From CAZDBA01 sp964503615 (GTDB taxonomy: Bacteria > Planctomycetota > Planctomycetia > Pirellulales > Pirellulaceae): a stretch of DNA of 31,965 bases. Both the position numbers and the translations under genes were made by a program. This document shows, one piece after another, positions 9,778-18,033 of this stretch. The stretch covers positions 1-31,965 of the forward strand of contig CAZDBA010000041.1 of the NCBI GenBank assembly GCA_964503615.1, read 5' to 3'. Position 1 is the stretch's first letter, and each line of letters starts with the position of its first letter. Below the pieces are notes generated by a model. That model worked only from the letters and a program-made list of their open reading frames with translations, ran no database searches and was not told where the DNA came from.

Positions 9778-10482
9778 CCATACTAGTTACCAAGAAACAA
9801 AAAGGGGCCTAAAAGCCGGTACTTTAAGAGGAATTAGTCTACTGACGCGAAACTACTGGGACGTCTGTACTTATGGCATCTTACTACCCAAAAAGTAGTT
9901 TTGCTGATTTATTAACCGACGCTGAAAGCCGGAAGGGACTAGGAAAGGCCCTGAAAATCTCAGTCGCGGCAGGCGAGAAAACTACCAGAACAATCACATC
10001 AATCATCTCGTGGATTCAGACAAACCAAACGCAATTTTCGTCTATCAGCCAGTCTTTTTTGGGCGGGTAAGTTTGGGGCGGTTAATTCGTGCTCGAAGTG
10101 GTGGGCACGCCGCCGCGTACGACGCATCTCACAGTCTCCGTTTTTAAGGTCGAATCTAGTTCCTTTCGTGTCAACTGTAACGATTGAGCGGTGTTTTAAA
10201 AAACGCCCATCTAGAAAATTAAGCGAAAATGGTGTTCCGCGAAAACACAAACTGCCGGGCTTGATTGTGAAAGCTACGTTTTCTTATTGGGAAGGGCGAC
10301 TTGTCGCGAATCAGTTTTATGCCTTCCCTTTATAAATCGCAATAAGCCCTACTGCCGATATAACAAGCAATCGCCCAATCCAAAGGGCTAGTTCCTCAAC
10401 GGTTTGGTAGTAATGGGTGGTTGTGACTCGACATCTAAAAAGTTGTGATTGACAACCCACCTTTTGCAAAACGTTCTACATC
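9778..10482. other. Intergenic region with no supported gene
   Basis: 705 bp between divergent genes. Short frames occur on both strands (65 aa at 9873-10070 plus; 83 aa at 9999-10250 minus, arginine- and histidine-rich) but none has a convincing start or a recognisable family. A 7-bp inverted repeat (GGGAAGG near 10289, CCTTCCC near 10322) is present without a U-run. It presumably contains the promoter of the downstream acyltransferase pair. A TTGACA at 10449-10454 lies too close to the ATG at 10483 to drive that start. Confidence 0.5.
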
Positions 10483-11670
10483 ATGCACGCCGACCCTACA
10501 AATTTCGATACGACAAGTTTGCTTGAATCCCCAGTATTACTTCCTCCGTCCCCAACACTTGACGAGGGTGTGAAAGGGAAAATTCGAGTTGCCGAAATTC
10601 AGACGCTCGATGAACTTCGCTCCATTGAGGAAGCATGGTGGTCGCTGTTGAAACAAACGCCAGGGGCCGATTACTTTCGGACTCCACATTGGCTCGAAAG
10701 CTACATCGAGCACTTCGGCGATGAAATTGATCTAAAGATTTTGGTGATCTCCGAAGGGGGACAAACGACAGGAATCTTGCCTTTGGTCGTCGCGCCGTTT
10801 CGTTGTAGCCTCGGGCAATTTCGCGTGTTGACCTATCCTCTTGATTGGTGGGGAACGTTTTACGGCCCTATCGGACCCAACCCGAGGCAAACACTGAACG
10901 CGGGATTCGAATGGATTCAGCAACAACCACGAAATTGGGACTTCCTTGAGCTTCGTTTTGTCGGCGAGGGCACACAGGAGCAAACTGTTTTTTCAAGTGT
11001 CGTCAAAGAGCCAACGTTTCACTGTGCACGCATCGATCTACGAGATGCAAATTGGGACGACTACCTCGGAACACGGCGGAAATCGTGGAAAACAAACATC
11101 CGGCGCACCGAAAACAAGACACGAAAATTGGGCGAAGTCGAACATATTCGCTATCGACCTGCTGGGGGTGATGTGGATCCTCGTTGGGATTTGTTCGAAG
11201 AGTGTGGCCGGTTGTCGAAACTGAGCTGGCAGGGGAAATCGGATAACACACAGACTTTTGCACATCCGAATGTCGATGCATTCCTGCGAGCCGTTCACCA
11301 AAGAGCAGTCTCGACAGGCCATATTGATATGAACCTGCTAACCATCGACGGAAAGGCTGTCGCCTATCACTACGGCTATCATTATCAGGGTTACTTCAGC
11401 AGTTTGCGTTTGGGATTTGATCCAGAATTTTCCAAACCGGGTGTAGGAACAGTTCTAACAAGTAGGATGATTCAAGACAGCATTGAACGTGGTGATCACA
11501 CGTTCGACTTTCTGCCGGATTGCCTCAAAGCAAAATTGCCCTGGCAGACGTCAGTTGATGTCGGTTTTCGGCACACCCATTTCCCATCTTCGCTGGGCCG
11601 CACTGGTCTGCTTAAGCTAAAACGCTGGTTCGATCGGGAAGTTCGAAAAACTTCAATCATACCGACCTAA
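10483..11670 (+). CDS. BioF2/FemAB-like GNAT acyltransferase (CelD-like), first of a pair
   Basis: 395 aa. The pattern matches the GNAT-fold 'Acetyltransf_6/BioF2-like' family, which includes CelD of cellulose gene clusters and is related in fold to FemABX aminoacyltransferases. Visible features: 'EEAWWSLL' and a FRTPHWL entry region, 'LKILVISEGGQTTGILPLV' beta strands, the basic 'RRKSWKTNIRRTENK' helix typical of the second half, and 'LLTIDGKAVAYHYGYHYQGYF'. The donor (acetyl- or aminoacyl-thioester or tRNA) and acceptor are unknown. The ATG at 10483 has no obvious Shine-Dalgarno; a GTG about 87 bases further on is an alternative. It is followed 24 bp later by a second member of the same family. 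Confidence 0.82.
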   Translation: MHADPTNFDTTSLLESPVLLPPSPTLDEGVKGKIRVAEIQTLDELRSIEEAWWSLLKQTPGADYFRTPHWLESYIEHFGDEIDLKILVISEGGQTTGILPLVVAPFRCSLGQFRVLTYPLDWWGTFYGPIGPNPRQTLNAGFEWIQQQPRNWDFLELRFVGEGTQEQTVFSSVVKEPTFHCARIDLRDANWDDYLGTRRKSWKTNIRRTENKTRKLGEVEHIRYRPAGGDVDPRWDLFEECGRLSKLSWQGKSDNTQTFAHPNVDAFLRAVHQRAVSTGHIDMNLLTIDGKAVAYHYGYHYQGYFSSLRLGFDPEFSKPGVGTVLTSRMIQDSIERGDHTFDFLPDCLKAKLPWQTSVDVGFRHTHFPSSLGRTGLLKLKRWFDREVRKTSIIPT

Positions 11671-11694
11671 ATAACACAACACTTTGGAAGTTAA

Positions 11695-12906
11695 ATGGAA
11701 TCTAAACTCTTAACCGGTATTCAGGCGTTGGTCGATATCCAAGATGAATGGAATGCGCTGTGGTTGCGCGCGGATGTCACCTATCCGGGAAGCCGCGCCG
11801 AAAACATCGTGATCTGGATGCAGCAATTCGAAATTGACCGTGAACTGAAACTGGTTACCGTTTGGGAGCAGGAGCGATTAGTCGCTGCGTTACCCCTTTA
11901 CGATAAAGGGCGAAAATTCGGGGCGGTGGTCTGGTCATTGACTCGAAACTGTTGGGCCGACGCTGGCGAACTGTTACTTGACCCCGAGTATCCAAGCCAA
12001 GATTTGTGTGAAGCTTTAGTCAGCGTATTGGGCAAGGGTGTGTGGAGCCTGCTCAAGTTAGAAACGACTGCAACTGAGACACCGCGATGGCAAAGTTTCA
12101 TCGGTACGCTGCGATCCAACGGCCATCGTTTGCGTGAATCGGTCGGGGACGCAATCGCATTGACTGATGTTCTGAATGACTGGCCCGCGTATCAAGCCAG
12201 TTGGTCAGGAAACCACCGGGCTGCTGTAAAAAAAGGAATCAAACGGCTCAGGTCGATGGGAGATCTGCAAGCCGAGTGTTTTCGAACCGGCGAAGAAACA
12301 GAACTCAATTCGATTTTGGAAGCGTGTTTCCTTCTTGAGGATCGAACATGGAAAGGCGAAAGCGGTACCTCGATTATCAAAAGCGATATGCAGGACTACT
12401 TCCGCAACGAAGCTCGTATCATGATGCAAAACGACATGCTTCATTTGTGGCAGTTGAAGCTGGACGGCCAACTAATTGCATTTGAATACTGTCCGGTTGC
12501 CAAAGGGGTCGTGTACTCGAATAAAATCAGTTTCGCTCCCGAGCATTCTCGCAACTCGCCGGGCAACGTGCTGAGGTTCTTTCAGCACGAATTCTATCAG
12601 CAGCAATCGCAGTACCACCTGTTCGATATGATGGGAATCACCTGCAAAAACAAAGCGAAATGGGCAACTCGCGCCTATGCGACCGGAAACATTACTGCGG
12701 CAAAAGGTATCAAAGGAAACGCAGTGCTTACGCTTGCCAATTGGACCAAGCCACCGGTTTCCGAAGTCGAGCCACTACCTCCCTTGGGAGCCAAACGCTA
12801 TCTGGAGACAGCTAGTTCTCCGTCCGTCCCCAATGATGCGCAACGCGCAACAGGAATAGTTTTGGAGCCAACTACTGACTGCACCACTCCAACTGTAAAC
12901 TCTTGA
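11695..12906 (+). CDS. BioF2/FemAB-like GNAT acyltransferase, second of a pair
   Basis: 403 aa, same fold family as its upstream neighbour but clearly diverged. It shows 'ALVDIQDEWNALW' at the start, 'LKLVTVWEQERLVAALPLY', the basic 'SGNHRAAVKKGIKRL' helix, 'LWQLKLDGQLIAFEY' and 'DMMGITCKNKAKWATRAY'. GGAAG lies four bases before the ATG, and the 24-bp spacing implies an operon with the first acyltransferase. The last 40 or so residues (Pro/Ser/Thr-rich) look disordered. Its stop lies only four bases from the stop of the convergent TolC-family gene. Two such enzymes beside an export cluster suggest modification of an exported polymer or protein, which is an inference from position. Confidence 0.8.
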   Translation: MESKLLTGIQALVDIQDEWNALWLRADVTYPGSRAENIVIWMQQFEIDRELKLVTVWEQERLVAALPLYDKGRKFGAVVWSLTRNCWADAGELLLDPEYPSQDLCEALVSVLGKGVWSLLKLETTATETPRWQSFIGTLRSNGHRLRESVGDAIALTDVLNDWPAYQASWSGNHRAAVKKGIKRLRSMGDLQAECFRTGEETELNSILEACFLLEDRTWKGESGTSIIKSDMQDYFRNEARIMMQNDMLHLWQLKLDGQLIAFEYCPVAKGVVYSNKISFAPEHSRNSPGNVLRFFQHEFYQQQSQYHLFDMMGITCKNKAKWATRAYATGNITAAKGIKGNAVLTLANWTKPPVSEVEPLPPLGAKRYLETASSPSVPNDAQRATGIVLEPTTDCTTPTVNS

Positions 12907-12910
12907 AGCC

Positions 12911-15355
12911 CTACTGATTAACCGCGGGCAAAGGTGCGTAGACCGGTGCAAAGTACTCTTGGCCCGCTCCCGTTTTTGCTGGACCGATCGAATTCGTGTT
13001 TAAGTTATTTGGTTGAACCACAGAGGACCCATGCAACTCGATCTCCGTTGGAATCGCGGTTGGATAGTGTGACGGATCCTGAAAGGCGGGTTCAATGTGG
13101 TTAACATACTCGACCTCCATCGGCAAAAACTGATCAGCATGGTATTTTGCGTTAAGCAGTTCGCCGGTGGCTCGTTTGAGATCGACCAAGGCGATCGCGT
13201 GATCTGTTTGACTTTCCAACAGACGACTCTCGGCCAAAGTCAACCGAGCCTGAGAAGCCAAAAGGTCTTCGATGTACAGGCTACCTGTTTTTCCATCATC
13301 TAACAGTAACTCCTGTCGATTGCGAATATACTCCAGCTCCTGGGCAGCTTTTTGCAACGCGGCCAAATTGTTCTGCATCGCTTGATTTAGTCGATCCAGG
13401 TTTCTGGCGGCAACTTTGACATCCAGAACGACGTCACCGACCGATTTCTCAAACTGTTGGGTAAAGATTCTAGTTTGAAGTTGTTGACGTTGGACCACGC
13501 TCTTGGCGACTCGGTTTCCAACAGGCAACTCAAACTCAAAACCGATCGAGTAGCTGGGATCACCTCTACTAAACTGATCGGCAAAGGCTCCAAACGCGTC
13601 AAAGTTCCCGCGAAGGCCTGAAACACTGGTCGACAATATCGCATCGAGTTGAGGTAACAGTTCATTGACCGCAACGTACTCCAATGTTTCACCTGTCTTG
13701 ATCCGTGCGATCGCTTCACTGATTTCCGGTCGATTGTTAAGCGCGACATAGGCCAGAGTTTCGAGATCGTACGGAATATGTTCGGGCAAGAGCATCGGTT
13801 CAGGGATCAGCTCCAGAAAATTTGCATCTTTTGAATCGGGACCCACCACCAAGTTGATCAGTACGTCTTGTGCGTTGCGAACTTCGAACTCCGCACTGAT
13901 GGCTTCACTTTTTCGACTGCCAGCGGCCGCTTCGGCACGCAAAATTTGGTCGTTGGTGACATCAATGCCTTCGCGATTCCGAAGTCGTTGCAGTAGTTCG
14001 TCTGCTCGATGAAACGAGCGACGAGTTTGAACGGCTAGTGCTCGGGCTTGATACAATTGCCAATACGCCGCAACGACATCAACCACATATTGCTGGAGTC
14101 CTTGCATCGACTGGCTTTGGACCTGCTCAAAGTCGAGACGTGCCTGTACGATTTGTCGTTGTGCGAATCGTCTTCCCGCTCCACGTAGAAGCGGTTGTCG
14201 ATAGTCGATGACCAAGTTGGAGGTGCCCTGATCGTTGGGGACCAGGAACTGTGAGTTGTTGTCACGGCGACCAAACGTTTGTCCTAATCGGATATCTCCG
14301 CCAGTGGCAAGAAGTTTGGTTATGCCGCCTTCAACCGACAACTCGTTTTCCAGGAATCGACCACCGGGCAATCCAGTTTGTAATGTGTCACCAACAGGTA
14401 TGTTGGTGTCAGTCCATACCGTGTTGATGAACGTGCTCCAATCAAACGCGGCAATATTCTGGTCAATTAAAGTTCGCTGGATTTCAGGTTCGGTGTTCAA
14501 CACCTGAACCTCTGGGGCTTTTTGCAATGCCATCAGGATAATGGTATCCAAGCTGATTGGCATTGGTTGTCGATCGCCAAGTTGAGGGCTTTGGATCTCG
14601 CGTATCCACCAAGTCGGGTCGGTCCAGGCGAGCGAATTTGCTGAACCATTTTTTGCATTGCCCGTTGGATTTAAGTTCGGGCCGCTGTCCATGATTGAGC
14701 GAAATTCATGTTCGTCGACATACTGAGGTATGTCGTCCCCAACAAAGTTGCGGCGCGGGGTGCCGGGAATATCGAGGATCGGTTCGACCGTACCAATTAC
14801 TTCGTTCGAAATGCCGTTGGGGCGTAAGTCCGGCACCTTTAACGCATCTCCATCCTTAGGTGTTTGCACACTTTCAGTATCTTGCGATTGTCTTTCTTGA
14901 CTGGAAACCAAGTCCTGTATTTCCCACTGCTGGTCAGGTAGTGGTGGAGGGACGTCCTCTTTGATGTATCTCGAGTCGAACGGATCCCGCGGGTTAGCAA
15001 GCGAGCCAGTCGCTCCGAGCGAATCCGCAGGTTCAACAATCCAGTCTTCTGGCAGAGCCATTTCTCTCGGCTCAAACTGATTTTCAAGCGAATTCGTATC
15101 GAACTTTCGACTGACGCTTGTGCGAAACTCACCGATGTTGCTGTGAGACTGAATTCTTACGATCTTTTTCTCTAACCCTGGCGCTGGCAAAGTAGCCAAC
15201 AGGTCCGGTTGTGGTTCTTCTTGTTCCAGTTCAACAACCAAGCTCAGTACAGGCTTCCAAATATTTGGAAACAGTAGGCTGGCAGCGGCACCAAACAGAA
15301 CAACGAATAGCAGCAACTCAACGAAAAAGATTTTTCGAGATGAAGTTTCGAACAT
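12911..15355 (-). CDS. TolC-family outer-membrane factor with N-terminal anchor and long linker
   Basis: 814 aa from the ATG at 15355 (a TTG at 15436 would add 27 unlikely residues). Residues about 8-30 are a hydrophobic segment ('FFVELLLFVVLFGAAASL') preceded by Arg-Lys, so either a long signal peptide or an uncleaved inner-membrane anchor. Residues about 31-265 are acidic and proline-rich, without recognisable fold. From about residue 266 the TolC/OEP family begins ('DTIILMALQKAPEVQVLN'), with two helical repeats: 'LVIDYRQPLLRGAGRRFAQR' then the 'QYVVDVVAAYWQLYQAR' helix, and 'SIGFEFELPVGNRVAKS' then the 'KSVVQRQQLQ' and 'VGDVVLDVKVAARNLDRLNQ' helices. This is larger than normal TolC (about 450-500 aa) because of the linker. 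It is divergent from the PilZ/HlyD/M50 operon and is the natural outer-membrane partner for its adaptors. Confidence 0.88.
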   Translation of the reverse strand: MFETSSRKIFFVELLLFVVLFGAAASLLFPNIWKPVLSLVVELEQEEPQPDLLATLPAPGLEKKIVRIQSHSNIGEFRTSVSRKFDTNSLENQFEPREMALPEDWIVEPADSLGATGSLANPRDPFDSRYIKEDVPPPLPDQQWEIQDLVSSQERQSQDTESVQTPKDGDALKVPDLRPNGISNEVIGTVEPILDIPGTPRRNFVGDDIPQYVDEHEFRSIMDSGPNLNPTGNAKNGSANSLAWTDPTWWIREIQSPQLGDRQPMPISLDTIILMALQKAPEVQVLNTEPEIQRTLIDQNIAAFDWSTFINTVWTDTNIPVGDTLQTGLPGGRFLENELSVEGGITKLLATGGDIRLGQTFGRRDNNSQFLVPNDQGTSNLVIDYRQPLLRGAGRRFAQRQIVQARLDFEQVQSQSMQGLQQYVVDVVAAYWQLYQARALAVQTRRSFHRADELLQRLRNREGIDVTNDQILRAEAAAGSRKSEAISAEFEVRNAQDVLINLVVGPDSKDANFLELIPEPMLLPEHIPYDLETLAYVALNNRPEISEAIARIKTGETLEYVAVNELLPQLDAILSTSVSGLRGNFDAFGAFADQFSRGDPSYSIGFEFELPVGNRVAKSVVQRQQLQTRIFTQQFEKSVGDVVLDVKVAARNLDRLNQAMQNNLAALQKAAQELEYIRNRQELLLDDGKTGSLYIEDLLASQARLTLAESRLLESQTDHAIALVDLKRATGELLNAKYHADQFLPMEVEYVNHIEPAFQDPSHYPTAIPTEIELHGSSVVQPNNLNTNSIGPAKTGAGQEYFAPVYAPLPAVNQ

Positions 15356-15381
15356 GATCAAAATGGGGGCAAGGTTCGGGT

Positions 15382-15412
15382 AACGATTATGATTCCATTT
15401 GTGATAATCGTT
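15382..15412. promoter_or_regulatory. Perfect 9-bp inverted repeat upstream of the TolC-family gene
   Basis: AACGATTAT (15382-15390) and ATAATCGTT (15404-15412) are exact reverse complements separated by 13 bases, 27 bp before the TolC-family ATG, in the 350-bp divergent region 15356-15705. A CATAAT on the minus strand (15391-15386) could be a -10 element overlapping it, though no good -35 is seen. It looks like an operator for a dimeric regulator, or a leader hairpin. The rest of the divergent region holds no supported gene. Confidence 0.4.
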
Positions 15413-15705
15413 CCGGTTATGCCTGCTCAGGTACAATTTTTCGGCACGTGCCAGTTATTCAGGTCCTATCTGCTGTAACGGTTCTGACGATTTTGCGGCG
15501 TGGCAATCAACGAGCTCTCTCCAGATTACCTAATCGGAACTACTGTCAAAATCGCTCAATACGTTGAGCTTTCACAAGGCTTGTTGCCAATTGGCATCAA
15601 AGTTTGCGCCAACGGACTCTTCCGGACTTACATTTATCCGGACATTTTTCAGCTGCTTGCTGTTCAGTGCCCTGGAATCCACCAAAACTACAAAGGGTTG
15701 TTCCC

Positions 15706-16116
15706 ATGAATTTACCAAACGAATTCGACTCGGACCAAGACACCGAAGAATTGTTGCAAGCAATTACCGAGTTGCAACAGAACGTTAAAGAAAACATTCA
15801 GCGAAGCGATCGTTTCGCAGCGGAATGCGGAGTTGCTGTTACCAGCGGAAATATCAGTGATCGGGACGAGGAACCGAGTATCGGAGTTTGTCACGATGTC
15901 TCAGCCGATGGATGCCGAGTCGTTCTGGATGCTCCCTTAACTGTGGGCGATATCTTTTTGGTTCAGTTCGACAAGCGAACATTGAATATAGATCCGGCGT
16001 TTTCTCGTTGTGTCCGTTGCATCATGCTGCGTGAAGACAAATTCGAATGCGGGTTCTCATTCTTCAGCCCCGTTTCAATTCCCAGTCGATCAAACACAAC
16101 TGACGAATTGCTCTAG
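15706..16116 (+). CDS. PilZ-like domain protein
   Basis: 136 aa. ATG at 15706 with AAAGGG eight bases upstream (an in-frame TTG at 15604 would add 34 unlikely residues). The N-terminal third is a charged helix ('ELLQAITELQQNVKENIQR'). The rest resembles a PilZ barrel: 'GVCHDVSADGCRVVLD' carries the (D/N)xSxxG motif of c-di-GMP binders, followed by 'VGDIFLVQF' and a final 'FECGFSFFSP' strand. The upstream arginine motif is only RSDR, not the canonical RxxxR, so c-di-GMP binding is uncertain. First gene of the export operon, 27 bp before the GAF-HlyD gene, suggesting a regulatory or adaptor role. Confidence 0.65.
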   Translation: MNLPNEFDSDQDTEELLQAITELQQNVKENIQRSDRFAAECGVAVTSGNISDRDEEPSIGVCHDVSADGCRVVLDAPLTVGDIFLVQFDKRTLNIDPAFSRCVRCIMLREDKFECGFSFFSPVSIPSRSNTTDELL

Positions 16117-16143
16117 GTCAAACGAACAGTACTGGAAACGATC

Positions 16144-18033
16144 ATGAGCATCACAACAGAAACCCCAAATATCCAACAACCGATCGACAAGGCGGCACAT
16201 GTTGCTGCGTCGCTCGCCGCGCCCTTGCGCAATATTGCGGCGAACTCAAGCGATCAAGCCGAATACTATAGCGCCGCTTTTAAATTGATCGCGCGAGCCG
16301 CGCATGCCAAATGGGGTGAAGTCAATTTTGAGCAACGCGGCCAGATGCTCAGTCGTACCTACATTAGTGACAAAAACCTCAATCCAGAAGTCCTGCTGGA
16401 CCTGACGACGACGTTGGCCGTTGAATCACAGGTTATTAATAGAACCAAAAGCCGTTTGATCGAAGTCGGTGACAAGACGTTTTGCCTGACAACATGCCCT
16501 TTCTCTGACGAAAAAGGACAGTCGGTCGGCTCAGCGACCGTGTTCGCTCAAATCGCTTCGCAAAACGTACTTCCTGAATTAGAGAAGTTTCTGACTGCCT
16601 GTGTCGAAGTGATGCGGATGTGTGGTGAGCAATCTCAGACGACAACAGAGCCAGAAGTCAAAAAGCCAGATACTAAAGCTGATGCTCAGTTAACCGCATT
16701 GGGAAAGGCGGCTAAGTTCTCGGATGTGCGTGAACTTTGTTTTGCTTTGACAAACAACTTTTGCCAAAAATATGGCTGCCAACGTTCTGCAATTGGGCTC
16801 GTGCAAAACAACCACATCAAAATACAAAGTATTTCTGGAATGGATAACTTTGTCGACAATAGTCCTGTTGTTGTCGACATGCGACAAGCTATGGAGGAGT
16901 GCTACGACCACGGCGAGCGGATCGTTGTGCAGCATCGAAGTGAAGGCGTAGGCGTCGAGTCGGATCAGTTCTTTTTGAACAAGCGTTTGCATGAACAAAC
17001 TGGCGGTTCAGCAGTGTGTTCGGTACCCATTCGTTCCGAGGGTGAAATCGTCGGAGTCTTGAATCTTCAACGCGATTTGGCTCATCCATTTACCGCAAAC
17101 GAACTCCAATCGTTTGAGCAATCGCTCGACGCATACGGTCCTGCTTTTGAAATGCTGCGAAAATCCAGCATGACGATTTCGAGTCAGGTAAAAACGAAAG
17201 TTCGTGAGACGGTTCAATCCACTTTTTTCGGAGCGGGCAAACGCAAGTACGCTGCGTTGGCATTGTTGGCAGCTGCGATCTGGTTTGTGATCGGACCAAT
17301 GCCGTTCTCCCCCAAGATTCCATGTACCGTTCAATCGCAATCATCCCAGCAAATCGCGGCTCCGTTTGATGGAGTAATTAAATCGGCTCCTTTGGCCGCG
17401 GGGGACGAAGTCAAAGCGGGGCAAGTGATTCTGACGTTTGACACAAAAGACCTGACATTCGAACGTCAGTCGATATCGGCAAAAATGAAATCGTTTGCAG
17501 TCGCTCGCGACAACGCGCTTCAGGCAGGAAAGACATCAGAAGCAGCAATTGCTGCAGCGGAAATCAACGTACTAAGTGCTCAGTTGGACGGAGTTAAAAA
17601 ACGAATTGAAAATGCATCAGTGATTGCTCCGTTCAACGGCACGATTATCCGTGGTGACCTTCGCCAGCAAATCGGTCAACCGGTTGCGGTTGGTTCGCCT
17701 TTGTTTGAAATTGCCAGCAGCGATCAGATGCGAATCGAGCTCGCTATTCCCGAATCGACCGCCAGCTACATCAAACCGGGCCAGAAATGTCAGTTTGTAT
17801 TGGCAAGCCACCCCGGCTCTCGTATGGCTTGCGAAATCGAGCGGGTTACACCTTCGACTGTCTCAGTAGACGGCCGCAACGTGGTTATGGCTCGAGCCCT
17901 GATCGACGGTGATGAGGAGTGGTTGCAAAGTGGCATGGAAGGCGTTGCCAAAGTTAAAACCGGATGGCAACCTGTTTGGTGGGTAACAACTCGCTCAATG
18001 TTGGATCGTTTAAGGCTAGGGTTCTGGCTATGA
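16144..18033 (+). CDS. GAF-domain membrane-fusion (HlyD-like) protein
   Basis: 629 aa. Residues 1 to about 365 are predicted cytosolic: an N-terminal possibly GAF-like region (about 40-165) and a clearer GAF domain (about 195-340, ending in 'VCSVPIRSEGEIVGVLNLQRD'). One membrane segment follows at about 366-386 ('ALALLAAAIWFVIGPMPF'). The periplasmic part is a HlyD-type adaptor: first lipoyl half 'IAAPFDGVIKSAPLAAGDEVKAGQVIL', a short coiled hairpin, second lipoyl half 'VIAPFNGTIIRGDLRQQIG', and a beta-barrel domain. Its TGA overlaps the ATG of the next gene (ATGA), implying translational coupling. I infer an adaptor that couples a cytoplasmic signal to envelope export. Confidence 0.87.
   Translation: MSITTETPNIQQPIDKAAHVAASLAAPLRNIAANSSDQAEYYSAAFKLIARAAHAKWGEVNFEQRGQMLSRTYISDKNLNPEVLLDLTTTLAVESQVINRTKSRLIEVGDKTFCLTTCPFSDEKGQSVGSATVFAQIASQNVLPELEKFLTACVEVMRMCGEQSQTTTEPEVKKPDTKADAQLTALGKAAKFSDVRELCFALTNNFCQKYGCQRSAIGLVQNNHIKIQSISGMDNFVDNSPVVVDMRQAMEECYDHGERIVVQHRSEGVGVESDQFFLNKRLHEQTGGSAVCSVPIRSEGEIVGVLNLQRDLAHPFTANELQSFEQSLDAYGPAFEMLRKSSMTISSQVKTKVRETVQSTFFGAGKRKYAALALLAAAIWFVIGPMPFSPKIPCTVQSQSSQQIAAPFDGVIKSAPLAAGDEVKAGQVILTFDTKDLTFERQSISAKMKSFAVARDNALQAGKTSEAAIAAAEINVLSAQLDGVKKRIENASVIAPFNGTIIRGDLRQQIGQPVAVGSPLFEIASSDQMRIELAIPESTASYIKPGQKCQFVLASHPGSRMACEIERVTPSTVSVDGRNVVMARALIDGDEEWLQSGMEGVAKVKTGWQPVWWVTTRSMLDRLRLGFWL

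Noticed and set aside
9999..10250. Minus-strand 83-codon Arg/His-rich frame
   Set aside because: No ribosome site and no recognisable family; probably non-coding or an old dispersed sequence.
10449..10480. TTGACA as a -35 promoter for the first acyltransferase
   Set aside because: A -10 at 17 bases is absent, and the start site would fall on or after the ATG.
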